A stretch of DNA of 64,000 bases, taken from assembly GCF_007833215.1 (NCBI RefSeq), contig NZ_CP042239.1, positions 2,726,001 to 2,790,000 on the forward strand, written 5' to 3'. Below the pieces are notes generated by a model. It had not been told where the DNA came from, did not search any database, and saw only the letters and a program-made list of their open reading frames with translations. Below, in pieces: positions 25,919 to 36,428 of the stretch. Position 1 is the stretch's first letter, and each line of letters begins with the position of its first letter. Origin of the DNA: Sphingomonas suaedae (GTDB taxonomy: Bacteria; Pseudomonadota; Alphaproteobacteria; Sphingomonadales; Sphingomonadaceae). Position numbers and translations under genes: made by a program.

Positions 25919-25967
25919 CGAAGGCTGCGGGGCAGCCTTCGCCGGTCACCCCCCGCGCAAGCGGGGG
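25919..25967. terminator. Two hairpins between gor and the convergent symporter gene
   Basis: CGAAGGCTGC-GGG-GCAGCCTTCG (25919-25941) is a perfect 10-bp stem, followed by CCCCCGC-GCAA-GCGGGGG (25950-25967). No U-tract follows, so they may act as factor-dependent or bidirectional terminators, or may be remnants of repeat elements. Confidence 0.55.
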
Positions 25968-25977
25968 CGGCGGCGTA

Positions 25978-27240
25978 TTACGCCCCCTCGCGTAGCAACG
26001 CGTCCGCCGCGCTGTCCTCCTCGCCCTCGCCCGCGATCGCGCGCGTTGCGCCGACGTCCATCGCGACATTGCCCACGGTGCGGAAGATGTCGGGGATCGT
26101 CTCGACCGCGACCAGCAGCCCAAGCGGCGCGATCGGCACCCCCATCGCGATCGCGATCGGCGCGATCGACGATACGAAGCTGATCGTCCCGGGCAGCCCC
26201 ACCGCGCCCATCGTCGTGATCGCCGCCGCCGCCCAGCCCGCGGCGATCTGTCCCATCGTCAGCTCGATCCCGAACCAATGCGCGACATAGATCGCCACGG
26301 CGAAGTTCATCGCTGGCCCGGTCCAACGGAACAGCGCGACCGCGAGGGGCAGCACCACGCCCGCGCGCGCCACCGGTACGCCCAGCGCCTCAGTCCCGCG
26401 CAGCATCGCGGGCAGGCTGGCGAGCGACGACTGGGTCGATGCCGCCACCGATTGCGAGGGCAGGATCGCGCGCACGAACCGCGCGGGCGATACCCGTGCG
26501 AATATCCAGGCGAATGGCACCGCGAGCATCCACAGCACCACGCCCACCGCGCTCACGATGGCGACATAATGGAGCAGAGCCCCGAACGCCGATGTCCCCG
26601 CCCGCGCGCCGACGACATAGGCGAGCGCGCCGACACCGATCGGCCCGAGCCACAAAACCCAGTTGATGACGACCAGCATCGCATTGCCGATCGCCCGGAA
26701 GAATCCGGTGAGACGCTCGCGCTCCTCGACCGGGAGCCGTGTGATCGCAAAGGCGAAGATGGTGGTGAACAGGATCATCGGCAGAAAGGCGTCGTTGACC
26801 GCCGATGCGAGCGGGTTGGACGGCACCAATGCGACGAGGAAGGCGGAAAAAGGCGGCACCTCGCCCGTGGGTGGCGCACTACCCAGCGCCTCGCGCAGCG
26901 CATCGGCCAGGTCGGCGCCGAGCGGAAAGGCAGAAAGCAATCCCAGGGTCAGTGCCCCGCCGAGCGCCGAAGAGACCCAGAGCAGGATGATGAAAGTGAT
27001 GAATGCCCGCCCCGCCAGCCGACTCGCCCGCGCGGCCTCCGCCGTCGCGGCGATACCGGTGATCAGCAGCGAGACGACCAAAGGCACGATCGTCATCTGC
27101 AACGCGTGCAGCCACATCGTGCCGAGCGGCTGGACCCAATCGGCGGCGACCAGCGCGCGTTGCGGCACGAAGGCGGCGGCGATGACGCCCGCCGCAAGTC
27201 CCAGAATCAGCGACAGAAAGATACGGGTTGCTTGCGACAT
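25978..27240 (-). CDS. Dicarboxylate/amino acid:cation symporter (DAACS family)
   Basis: A 420-residue transporter with about eight membrane helices and two re-entrant hairpins. Family landmarks are the Ser-rich first hairpin ([19 protein letters not shown], near residue 270) and the binding-site regions around [20 protein letters not shown] and [15 protein letters not shown]. The usual hairpin-2 and NMDGT-type motif are degenerate (the stretch FRWTGPAMN replaces it), which suggests a substrate other than glutamate or C4-dicarboxylate. It diverges from glmM, from which it is separated by 71 bases. Confidence 0.87.
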   Translation of the reverse strand: MSQATRIFLSLILGLAAGVIAAAFVPQRALVAADWVQPLGTMWLHALQMTIVPLVVSLLITGIAATAEAARASRLAGRAFITFIILLWVSSALGGALTLGLLSAFPLGADLADALREALGSAPPTGEVPPFSAFLVALVPSNPLASAVNDAFLPMILFTTIFAFAITRLPVEERERLTGFFRAIGNAMLVVINWVLWLGPIGVGALAYVVGARAGTSAFGALLHYVAIVSAVGVVLWMLAVPFAWIFARVSPARFVRAILPSQSVAASTQSSLASLPAMLRGTEALGVPVARAGVVLPLAVALFRWTGPAMNFAVAIYVAHWFGIELTMGQIAAGWAAAAITTMGAVGLPGTISFVSSIAPIAIAMGVPIAPLGLLVAVETIPDIFRTVGNVAMDVGATRAIAGEGEEDSAADALLREGA

Positions 27241-27311
27241 GCTCGCCCTTGGCCAAAAGCGGCGCTATCACGCCCCGCAGGAATCGGGGCAAGGTCGCAA
27301 AGCGGGCGGAT

Positions 27312-28652
27312 ATGGCAAGAAAATATTTCGGCACCGACGGGATTCGCGGTCGCACCAATGTCGGCGCGATGACCGCGGCGATGGCGATGAAGGTCGGCAT
27401 GGCGGCGGGCGCGCATTTTCTGCGCGGCGATCACAAGCATCGTGTGGTGATCGGCAAGGACACCCGCCTGTCGGGCTATATGATCGAAAACGCGCTGGTC
27501 GCGGGCTTCACCAGCGTCGGCATGGACGTGACCCTGGTTGGGCCGATGCCGACACCGGGCGTGGCGATGCTGACCCATTCGATGCGCGCGGACCTGGGCG
27601 TGATGATCTCCGCCAGCCACAATCCCTATGCCGATAATGGCATCAAGCTGTTCGGACCGGACGGGTACAAACTCTCCGATGCCGACGAAGCCGCGATCGA
27701 AGCACTGATAGACGGTGAGGTCGATCTCGTCCCCGCGCCCGAGATCGGACGGGTCAAGCGGATCGAGGATGCGCGTGGCCGCTACATCCACTTCGCCAAA
27801 TCGACCTTTCCGTCCGATCTTCGCCTCGACGGGCTGAAAATCGTCGTCGATTGCGCCAACGGCGCCGCTTATCAGGTCGCACCCTCGGCGCTTTGGGAGC
27901 TGGGGGCGGAAGTCGTCGCAATCGGCGTCACCCCCAACGGCAAAAACATCAACGATCAGGTCGGCTCCACCGCACCCCTCACCTTGTGCGAGACGGTGGT
28001 CGCATCGGGTGCCCATATCGGCATCGCTCTCGACGGCGATGCCGACCGTCTGATCGTGGCCGATGAAAAAGGCGAAATCGTCGATGGCGATCAGCTGATG
28101 GCGGCGATCGCGGGAGGCTGGGCGCGACAGGGGCGGCTGGCAGGCGGTGGGCTGGTCGCAACCGTCATGTCCAATCTCGGCCTGGAACGGCATCTCGCGG
28201 CGCAGGGTCTGGGCCTGGTCCGGACCAAGGTGGGCGACCGCCATGTGCTCGAAAAGATGCGCAGCTCGGGCTATAATGTCGGTGGCGAGCAATCGGGACA
28301 CATCATCCTGTCCGACTATGCCACCACCGGTGACGGCCTGATCGCTGCGCTTCAGGTGCTCGCCGAAATTGTCCGCGCGGACGCCCCGGCGAGTGAGGTA
28401 CTGCACCGGTTCGATCCGCTTCCCCAATTGCTCAAAAATGTCCGTTTCTCGGGCGGCAAGCCGCTGGAGAATGCGGCGGTCAAGGACGTCATTGCCGCGG
28501 CGGAGGCGGAGCTCGAAGGCATGGGCCGCCTCGTCATCCGTCCCTCGGGCACCGAACCGGTGATTCGCGTCATGGCCGAGGGCGAGGATATGGGCCAGGT
28601 CGAAACGGTGGTGAACCGCATCTGCGACGCGGTGCGAAAGGCCGCGGCATGA
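27312..28652 (+). CDS. glmM: Phosphoglucosamine mutase
   Basis: A 446-residue alpha-D-phosphohexomutase converting glucosamine-6-phosphate to glucosamine-1-phosphate for peptidoglycan and LPS precursors. The start [13 protein letters not shown] is the family's standard N-terminus. The active-site phosphoserine is S102 in [13 protein letters not shown], the metal loop is DGDADR near residue 241, and the C-terminal phosphate-binding loop is [12 protein letters not shown]. It is transcribed away from the symporter and followed closely by the oxygenase gene. Confidence 0.97.
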   Translation: MARKYFGTDGIRGRTNVGAMTAAMAMKVGMAAGAHFLRGDHKHRVVIGKDTRLSGYMIENALVAGFTSVGMDVTLVGPMPTPGVAMLTHSMRADLGVMISASHNPYADNGIKLFGPDGYKLSDADEAAIEALIDGEVDLVPAPEIGRVKRIEDARGRYIHFAKSTFPSDLRLDGLKIVVDCANGAAYQVAPSALWELGAEVVAIGVTPNGKNINDQVGSTAPLTLCETVVASGAHIGIALDGDADRLIVADEKGEIVDGDQLMAAIAGGWARQGRLAGGGLVATVMSNLGLERHLAAQGLGLVRTKVGDRHVLEKMRSSGYNVGGEQSGHIILSDYATTGDGLIAALQVLAEIVRADAPASEVLHRFDPLPQLLKNVRFSGGKPLENAAVKDVIAAAEAELEGMGRLVIRPSGTEPVIRVMAEGEDMGQVETVVNRICDAVRKAAA

Positions 28653-28684
28653 CCGCGCACCCGCGCTGCCGCTAAGCCCCCGAC

Positions 28685-29263
28685 ATGGAGTGGCGCCCCT
28701 ATGCGACGCTCGACCTTGGCGAGCGGGGCCTGCTTCCCGCTGGCTGGACCGATGCCGTCGCCGCGCTCGCCGCGCGTCCGGAGCGAAAGACGGTCATCGC
28801 CTCCCCCGCATGGTCCTTCGCGATCGTCGAGGGGGATCAGGTCCGCGCGCATCTCGGCTGGCTCTGGACTCTCTATCACGGTCCGCTGCGTACGTTCGCG
28901 GCCCGTGCCGTGGGCTATCCGCTCTTCGCCAACAACCGGCTGACTTCGGCAATGACGCTCAACATCCTGTCGGGCGCCGGGGCGACCAATGAATGGCACC
29001 GCGATTCGAACGCGGTGACCGGAGTCTTCTACGCACATGTCGGTGAAGGCGGCGGCGACCTCGCCTTTCGCGATGACGCGGGCCGCATCGCTCGCCTTGT
29101 CCCAATTACCGGTCTGTTCGTGTGTTTCGAGGGCGCGATCGACCATCGCGTCGAGCCGCTGGGCGATGCGGGTCCGCGACTGGCCATTGCCATGGTCTAT
29201 CACCGTAGCCCGATCGATCAGCCCCGCGCGTTCGGCCGCGACATCTACATGCTCGACGGCTGA
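28685..29263 (+). CDS. 2-oxoglutarate/Fe(II)-dependent oxygenase family protein
   Basis: A 192-residue double-stranded beta-helix protein. The facial triad is visible: HRD in NEWHRDSNAVTG (H and D) and the distal His in GAIDHRVEPLG. Arg in PRLAIAMVYHR is placed to bind the 2-oxoglutarate carboxylate. NRLTSAMTLNILSG precedes the first motif as in prolyl-hydroxylase-like proteins. The substrate is unknown. The gene is 32 bases after glmM and 24 bases before a DUF1272 gene, so it may be the middle gene of a small operon. Confidence 0.8.
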   Translation: MEWRPYATLDLGERGLLPAGWTDAVAALAARPERKTVIASPAWSFAIVEGDQVRAHLGWLWTLYHGPLRTFAARAVGYPLFANNRLTSAMTLNILSGAGATNEWHRDSNAVTGVFYAHVGEGGGDLAFRDDAGRIARLVPITGLFVCFEGAIDHRVEPLGDAGPRLAIAMVYHRSPIDQPRAFGRDIYMLDG

Positions 29264-29287
29264 GGCATCCCGAGTTTAGATAGCGCG

Positions 29288-29512
29288 ATGCTCGAAATGC
29301 GCCCCGATTGCGAACGCTGCGGTACCGATCTTCCCGCCGATCAGGGCGGGGCGTTCATCTGTTCGTTCGAATGTACCTTCTGTGCCGATTGCGTGGACGA
29401 TCTCGACGAGCGCTGCCCGAATTGCGGTGGGGAACTGCTCGACCGCCCGGCCCGTGTCGGCGCGGCGTTGAAGAAGAATCCGGCCAGCGTGACTCGACGC
29501 TTCAAGAAGTGA
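29288..29512 (+). CDS. DUF1272 domain-containing zinc-binding protein
   Basis: A 74-residue protein with eight cysteines in paired motifs: CERCG, then ICSFECTFCADC and CPNCGG. This is the DUF1272 pattern (a treble-clef or ring-like double zinc site). The basic C-terminus (KKNPASVTRRFKK) could contact nucleic acid. The family function is unknown. It follows the oxygenase gene closely and converges with the EAL gene. Confidence 0.9.
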   Translation: MLEMRPDCERCGTDLPADQGGAFICSFECTFCADCVDDLDERCPNCGGELLDRPARVGAALKKNPASVTRRFKK

Positions 29513-29521
29513 CCGGGACAG

Positions 29522-30289
29522 TCAGGCTGCGGCGGCGCGATCCCGCTTGGGCACACTAATCTCCGGCAGCGTTTTGAAACCGGGTCGCGCGAGCAGATAA
29601 CCCTGGAGATAGCGGACACCCAACGCGCGAAGTGCGTCATATTCCGCTATGGTCTCGATGCCCTCGGCAATGACGGTGATGCCGAGCCCGCTGGCGATGC
29701 GAAGAACCCCTTCGACGATCATCCGGCGCGGCATACTGGCATCGATGTCGCGGATCAGCTCCATGTCCAGCTTGATGAGATCGGTCTGGAACTTCGCCAG
29801 CAGGCCAAGTCCAGCATGACCCGCTCCGAAATCGTCGATCGCGGTGGAAAAGCCCATCTGGCGGTAGGTCGCGACGATATTCTTCACATGATCAGTGTCG
29901 ACCATCTCTTCGCCCTCGGTGAATTCGAAGATCAACCGATCGGTGGGAAAGCCGGTGGCGCGGGCGGTCTTTAGCGTCGTCTGGATGCAGGCGACGGGCC
30001 AATAGACCGCGTTGGGCAGAAAATTGATCGAGAGCCGGGCGTCGGTCGCAAGGATTCCTGCAGCGACCGCACCTTCGATCGCGGCAACGCGGCATTGCTG
30101 ATCGAACGCATAGCGGCTCTCGGGCGTGACGCCAGCAAGCACCTCCACCGCCGGACCGCCATCAATGCCGCGAACCAGCGCCTCATAGGCGAAGACATGT
30201 CCGGTTTCGACATCGACGATCGGCTGGAAAGCCATGGCGATCGCGATCGCCTGTTCCGGCGACCTGCAACCCTGACACCCGATCGACAT
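29522..30289 (-). CDS. Stand-alone EAL domain protein (c-di-GMP phosphodiesterase candidate)
   Basis: A 255-residue protein consisting only of an EAL domain. Catalytic and metal ligands are present: EAL at residues 36-38, the NFLPN Asn, FEFTEGE, the IDDFGAGHAG Asp pair, KLDMELIRDID, AEGIET and QGYLLARPGF. All positions needed for c-di-GMP hydrolysis look intact, so activity is expected. The N-terminus has a CQGC pair (Cys5, Cys8) just before the fold, which may sense redox or bind a metal. No sensory domain is fused. Divergent from thiD across 286 bases. Confidence 0.92.
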   Translation of the reverse strand: MSIGCQGCRSPEQAIAIAMAFQPIVDVETGHVFAYEALVRGIDGGPAVEVLAGVTPESRYAFDQQCRVAAIEGAVAAGILATDARLSINFLPNAVYWPVACIQTTLKTARATGFPTDRLIFEFTEGEEMVDTDHVKNIVATYRQMGFSTAIDDFGAGHAGLGLLAKFQTDLIKLDMELIRDIDASMPRRMIVEGVLRIASGLGITVIAEGIETIAEYDALRALGVRYLQGYLLARPGFKTLPEISVPKRDRAAAA

Positions 30290-30575
30290 AACGCGCTACT
30301 CCGACTCGGATTCAATCCCTAGTCGCCGAATGCTAACGACTTGTAACAACAGGGGATCGTAGCCTTCCGCCCAGGCCTGGATCGCGGGGAGGGCCCCGCC
30401 ACGCCTCTGGCAACCGGTGGAGCGAAGCGTCCCGATCTTTCCTGCCCAATCCGGCTGTGCCATGGGGACTGGCGATGTGGTTCGTTTCCTGCCTCCCGCT
30501 TTGCGCTGCCCGATCGAGCGGCATGGGCGGCACCCGAAGCGGACGCACCGGGTGCCTCGGAGCCTCGCGCACGTC

Positions 30576-31367
30576 ATGAGCATCCCGCGCATCCTCATCA
30601 TTGCCGGGTCCGATTCGGGCGGCGGGGCTGGCATCCAGGCCGATATCCGCGCCGTCACCATGTTGGGCGGCCATGCGATGACTGCGATTACCGCGATCAC
30701 CGCACAGAATACGCTCGGCGTCACCGCCATCCACCCGGTGCCGGTCGATATGGTGCTGGCCCAGATCGATGCGGTGACTTCCGATATCGGGGTCGATGCG
30801 GTCAAGATCGGGATGATCGGCTCCGCGGAAACCGCGTTGGCCGTTGCCGAGCGGCTTGAGGCGCTCGATTGCCCGATCGTGTTCGACCCGGTGATGGTGG
30901 CAACCAGCGGATCGGTGTTGGCCGATGCGGAGACGATTGCCGCGTTCGAACGGCTGATGGCGATCGCGTCGGTTGTCACGCCGAACCTGCCCGAACTGGA
31001 TGCGCTGGGCGGGCGCACGGCCGTACTCGCCTATGGCTGCCACCTCGCCGAGAAGGGGGGACATGCGGAAGGGGGCGAGATCATCGACCGGCTCCATGCA
31101 CCCAAGGACCGGCTGGTGATGGAAATCGCGGCAGAGCGGATCGACACGACCGACACGCATGGCACCGGCTGTTCCTTCGCCACCGCGCTCGCCACCGGGC
31201 TCGGCTCGGGCCTGTCGATCGGCGACTCCTTCATCCAGGCAGTGCGCTTCGTCCGGCTCGCGATCCTCAACGCGCCGGGGCTGGGCGAGGGGCATGGCCC
31301 CGTAGGCCATACGCTCGGCATGATCCCGTTCGACGTGATCGAAGGCGGGGAGGAGGACGATGCCTGA
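30576..31367 (+). CDS. thiD: Bifunctional hydroxymethylpyrimidine kinase/phosphomethylpyrimidine kinase
   Basis: A 263-residue ribokinase-fold enzyme of thiamine biosynthesis that phosphorylates HMP and HMP-P. The start at 30576 gives MSIPRILIIAGSDSGGGAGI, the standard N-terminus; 53 upstream in-frame codons lack family sequence. Landmarks are AITAITAQNT, DPVMVATSGS and the catalytic DTHGTGCSFATALAT. The stop overlaps rnhB by eight bases. No THI-box (TPP riboswitch) is visible in the 286 bases upstream. Confidence 0.95.
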   Translation: MSIPRILIIAGSDSGGGAGIQADIRAVTMLGGHAMTAITAITAQNTLGVTAIHPVPVDMVLAQIDAVTSDIGVDAVKIGMIGSAETALAVAERLEALDCPIVFDPVMVATSGSVLADAETIAAFERLMAIASVVTPNLPELDALGGRTAVLAYGCHLAEKGGHAEGGEIIDRLHAPKDRLVMEIAAERIDTTDTHGTGCSFATALATGLGSGLSIGDSFIQAVRFVRLAILNAPGLGEGHGPVGHTLGMIPFDVIEGGEEDDA

Positions 31368-31983
31368 CTTCGCGTTGGAACGCCGCCACGCCGCGCGTGG
31401 CCATATCGCCGGGGTGGACGAGGCGGGGCGCGGTCCGCTCGCCGGGCCGGTGGTCGCCGCCGCAGTCATCCTCGACCCCGACTGTATCCCCGACGGCATC
31501 GACGATTCCAAGGCGCTGACCGCCGCGAAGCGCGCCGCCCTGTGCGAGGCCCTCCTGTCCTGCGCGCGGGTCGGCATCGGCATCGCCAGCGTCGAGGAGA
31601 TCGACCGGCTCAACATATTGTGGGCGACGATGCTGGCAATGACCCGCGCCGTCGCCGCGCTCGATCCCTGTCCCGGCTTCGTGCTGGTCGACGGCAATCG
31701 CTGTCCCGACTGGGTCCATGCCTCCGAAGCGGTGGTGGGCGGGGACGCGCTGTGCCTGTCGATCGCTGCCGCCTCGATCGTCGCCAAGCACCGCCGCGAC
31801 TGCATCATGGCGGAGTTGGATGCCCTCCACCCCGGCTATGGCTGGGCGAGCAACAAGGGCTATGCCGCGCGAGTCCATCAAGACGCGTTACGCACGCTTG
31901 GCCCGACGCCACACCACCGTCGCAGCTTCGCGCCGGTCGCACAGGCGGAGCTGGATTTCGGACCCCTGGTCCGCGCCGTCTGA
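31360..31983 (+). CDS. rnhB: Ribonuclease HII
   Basis: A 207-residue enzyme that cleaves RNA in RNA:DNA hybrids and excises single ribonucleotides. The catalytic motif is GVDEAGRGPLAGPV (D20, E21), followed by ILDPDCIPDGIDDSKALT, an Asp in VLVDGNRCP and SIAAASIVAKHRRD. Translation is probably coupled to thiD through an eight-base overlap. In Caulobacter rnhB directly precedes ccrM; here aceA, reversed, lies between them. A bidirectional hairpin terminator follows at 31991-32032. Confidence 0.96.
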   Translation: MPDFALERRHAARGHIAGVDEAGRGPLAGPVVAAAVILDPDCIPDGIDDSKALTAAKRAALCEALLSCARVGIGIASVEEIDRLNILWATMLAMTRAVAALDPCPGFVLVDGNRCPDWVHASEAVVGGDALCLSIAAASIVAKHRRDCIMAELDALHPGYGWASNKGYAARVHQDALRTLGPTPHHRRSFAPVAQAELDFGPLVRAV

Positions 31984-31990
31984 CCAGAAA

Positions 31991-32032
31991 AGGCCCGCCG
32001 CCATGCCGAAGCATGACGACGGGCCTCCTTTC
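31991..32032. terminator. Bidirectional terminator between rnhB and aceA
   Basis: AGGCCCG and CGGGCCT enclose an inner ATGC-CGAA-GCAT hairpin. The plus strand continues CCTTTCC and the minus strand ends in TTTT, so the structure can serve both convergent genes. Confidence 0.75.
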
Positions 32033-32099
32033 CTCCCCAGGAAAGTGTTTACGGACCGGTTCGGGCGGTTGGCGCAGCGAACCGGTTGATCCGCAGCCG

Positions 32100-33695
32100 T
32101 CAGGCGGCGAACTGGTTCATCGTGTTGTGGGCGCCGCCGGCCTTCAGCGCGGCCTCTCCGGCGAAATATTCCTTGTGGTCGTCGCCAATGTCGCTGCCCG
32201 ACATGTTCTGGTGCTTCACACAAGCGATGCCCTGCCGGATCTCCTGCCGCTGCACGCCCTTGACGTAGCCGAGCATCCCCATCTCGCCGAAATATTCCTT
32301 GGCGAGATTGTCGGTCGACAGCGCCGCGGTGTGGTAGGTCGGCAGGGTGATGAGGTGGTGGAAGATGCCAGCCCGCGCCGAGGCATCCTTCTGGAAAGTG
32401 CGGATGCGCTCATCCGCCTCCGCCGCCAGTTCGGTGCCGTCATAATCGACACTCATCAGCTTCGCCCGGTCATAGGCCGACACGTCCCGGCCTGCTTCCG
32501 CCCACGCGTCGAACACCTGTTGCCGGAAATTGAGCGTCCAGTTGAAGCTGGGCGAATTGTTATAGACCAGCTTGGCGTTCGGAACGACCTCGCGGATCCG
32601 GTCCACCATCGACGCGATCTGCTCGATATGCGGCTTTTCGGTCTCGATCCACAGCAGGTCGGCGCCGTGCTGCAGGCTGGTGATGCAATCGAGCACACAG
32701 CGATCCGCCCCGGTCCCCTCGCGGAACTGGAACAGGTTACTGGGCAGCCGCTTGGGCTTCATCAGCTTGCCGCCGCGGTTGATGACGACATCGCCATTGA
32801 CGCCCGACAGGTCGGTGACCTCCTCGCAATCGAGGAAGGCATTATACTGGTCGCCCAGATCGCCCGGCTCCTTGGAATAGGCGATCTGCTTGGTCAGCCC
32901 GGCACCGAGCGAATCGGTGCGCGTGACGATGATCCCGTCATCGACGCCCAGCTCCATAAAGGCGTAGCGGCAGGCGCGGACCTTCGCCAGGAAGTCCTCG
33001 TGCGGCACAGTAACCTTGCCGTCCTGATGCCCGCACTGCTTCTCGTCGCTCACCTGATTCTCGATCTGGAGTGCGCAGGCTCCCGCCTCAATCATCTTCT
33101 TGGCGAGCAGATAGGTCGCCTCGGCATTGCCGAAGCCCGCATCGATATCGGCGATGATCGGCACGACATGCGTCTCGTAATTGTCGATGGCGTTCTGGAT
33201 GCGCGCCGCCTCGACTGCGTTGCCCGCATCCCGCGCCGCATCGAGATCGCGGAACATCATCCCCAGTTCGCGGGCATCTGCCTGTTTGAGGAAGGTGTAG
33301 AGCTCCTCGATCAGCGCCGGGACGCTGGTCTTTTCGTGCATCGACTGATCGGGCAGCGGGCCGAAATCGCTCCGCAGCGCCGCGACCATCCAGCCGGAAA
33401 GGTAGAGGTAGCGCCGCTTGGTGCTGCCGAAATGCTTCTTGATCGCGATCATCTTCTGCTGCGCGATAAAGCCATGCCAGCAGCCAAGCGACTGGGTGTA
33501 GGCCGACGGATCGGCGTCATAAGCCGCCATATCGCGGCGCATGATCCCGGCGGTGTATTTCGCAATGTCGAGGCCCGTGCGGAACCGGTTCTGCAACCGC
33601 ATCCGCGCGACGGATTCGGCGTCGATCCCGTCCCAGCGGCCTTGCTGCGCGTCGATGGGCTGGGCGGCCCGGGCGATTTCGTCTTGATAGGTCAT
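32100..33695 (-). CDS. aceA: Isocitrate lyase
   Basis: A 531-residue glyoxylate-shunt enzyme splitting isocitrate into succinate and glyoxylate. The start at 33695 (MTYQDEIARA) follows GAGGT; codons further upstream to 33797 are open but lie in the promoter region. The catalytic loop here is KQCGHQ (~residue 222), in the place of the KKCGH of E. coli AceA. Other motifs are VPIIADIDAGFGN, ENQVSDEK and NNSPSFNW. The length matches the longer (~530) subfamily. No malate synthase or regulator gene adjoins it. It separates rnhB from ccrM. Confidence 0.95.
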   Translation of the reverse strand: MTYQDEIARAAQPIDAQQGRWDGIDAESVARMRLQNRFRTGLDIAKYTAGIMRRDMAAYDADPSAYTQSLGCWHGFIAQQKMIAIKKHFGSTKRRYLYLSGWMVAALRSDFGPLPDQSMHEKTSVPALIEELYTFLKQADARELGMMFRDLDAARDAGNAVEAARIQNAIDNYETHVVPIIADIDAGFGNAEATYLLAKKMIEAGACALQIENQVSDEKQCGHQDGKVTVPHEDFLAKVRACRYAFMELGVDDGIIVTRTDSLGAGLTKQIAYSKEPGDLGDQYNAFLDCEEVTDLSGVNGDVVINRGGKLMKPKRLPSNLFQFREGTGADRCVLDCITSLQHGADLLWIETEKPHIEQIASMVDRIREVVPNAKLVYNNSPSFNWTLNFRQQVFDAWAEAGRDVSAYDRAKLMSVDYDGTELAAEADERIRTFQKDASARAGIFHHLITLPTYHTAALSTDNLAKEYFGEMGMLGYVKGVQRQEIRQGIACVKHQNMSGSDIGDDHKEYFAGEAALKAGGAHNTMNQFAA

Positions 33696-35180
<1,485 letters not shown>

Positions 35181-35188
35181 TCCTTCTT

Positions 35189-35300
35189 AAGCCCCTCCCC
35201 TTCAGGGCAGGGGTTGGGGGTGGGGCATTTCAGTCTCACCGAGACCGACCGCCAATAGGACAGGCCCCACCCCAACCCCTCCCCTGAAGGGGAGGGGCTT
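35189..35300. repeat. Intergenic palindrome, family C, between ccrM and folP
   Basis: AAGCCCCTCCCCTTCAGGG (35189-35207) and its exact complement (35282-35300) are 19-bp terminal arms. Inside, GGGGTTGGGGGTGGGGC pairs with GCCCCACCCCAACCCC, leaving a 36-base unpaired centre. The element occupies nearly the whole ccrM-folP gap. Confidence 0.9.
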
Positions 35301-35315
35301 GCTAGAGGTGAGCGC

Positions 35316-36425
35316 ATGACCATCCCCGCATCCGCCCGCCTCTATCTCCGCCCCGCCGCCGCCGTCGATTCCCCGGTGGGATATGACGGACAGGTGGCCC
35401 GGCTGGCTGGGGGCCTCAGCTGGTTCGCCGCCTATGAGCTGATCGCGGTCGAGGGCGGACGACGGGTCGCGCAGCAGCTGGTGCCAGTCGAGCGCCTGCC
35501 CGCCCTGCTCACGCAGCTTTCCGACGCGCAGGCCGAACGGCTTCGCACCCTTGCCGCTGCCATCTCCGCGCCGCGACCGGTGATCCGCGCGGGCGAGCGA
35601 ACGCTGCGGCTCGACCAGCCCTTGGTCGCGGGCATCCTCAACTGCACCCCCGACAGCTTCTCCGACGGCGGCAAGCATAGCGACGCCCCTGAGGCGATCG
35701 CGCAGGCGGGGTTCGACATGGGCCTGGCGGGCGCATCTTTGGTCGATGTCGGCGGCGAATCGACGCGGCCCGGTGCGGACACGGTGTGGGAAGGCGACGA
35801 GATCAAGCGCGTCGTCCCGGTGATCGAGCGGCTGGCGGCCTCTGGCGTGCCGGTGTCGATCGACACGCGCAAGGCCGCCGTGATGGAGGCGGCGCTGGCG
35901 GCTGGCGCGCATCTCGTCAACGACATCGCCGCGCTCGCCTTCGATCCGCGCGCCGTGGAGGTCGTGGCGAAGGCAGGCTGCCCGGTGATCCTGATGCACT
36001 CGCCCGATCCGGCGCAATCACCGCATGGCGGCAGCGGCTATCGCGATCCGCTGATCGAGATATTCGACTGGCTCGAAGCGCGGGTGGCGGCAGTCGTCGC
36101 GGACGGGGTCCAGCGCAGCAATATCCTGGTCGACCCCGGCATCGGCTTCGGCAAGTCGCTCGCCGACAATCTCGCGCTCATGAACGGGCTGACCCTGTTC
36201 CACGGCCTTGGGCTGCCGCTCATGCTGGGCGCCAGCCGCAAGCGGATCATCGGCGCGCTCGACCATGAGGCGCCGGTCGAACGCCGCCTTGGCGGATCGC
36301 TCACGTTGGCGCTCAAGGGCGCCGAGGCCGGGTGCCAGCTGCTGCGTGTTCATGATGTGGCCGAAACCGTGCAGGCGGTGCGCGTGTGGCGGGGGATGCG
36401 CGACGCGGCGCTGACCGCCCGCTGA
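35316..36425 (+). CDS. folP: Dihydropteroate synthase with N-terminal extension
   Basis: A 369-residue enzyme condensing p-aminobenzoate with hydroxymethyldihydropterin pyrophosphate. The core begins near residue 95 (LVAGILNCTPDSFSDGG at ~104-120) and includes VDVGGESTRPGA, SIDTRK, NDIAAL, DPGIGFGKS and GASRKRIIG. The ~95 residues ahead of the core (RLYLRPAAAVDSP...) exceed the ~280-residue E. coli enzyme and are known in sphingomonad and other alphaproteobacterial FolP; their role is unknown. The ATG at 35316 follows GAGGTGAGC. folK, the preceding step, is encoded 11 kb away at 47234. Confidence 0.93.
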   Translation: MTIPASARLYLRPAAAVDSPVGYDGQVARLAGGLSWFAAYELIAVEGGRRVAQQLVPVERLPALLTQLSDAQAERLRTLAAAISAPRPVIRAGERTLRLDQPLVAGILNCTPDSFSDGGKHSDAPEAIAQAGFDMGLAGASLVDVGGESTRPGADTVWEGDEIKRVVPVIERLAASGVPVSIDTRKAAVMEAALAAGAHLVNDIAALAFDPRAVEVVAKAGCPVILMHSPDPAQSPHGGSGYRDPLIEIFDWLEARVAAVVADGVQRSNILVDPGIGFGKSLADNLALMNGLTLFHGLGLPLMLGASRKRIIGALDHEAPVERRLGGSLTLALKGAEAGCQLLRVHDVAETVQAVRVWRGMRDAALTAR

Positions 36426-36428
36426 ACC

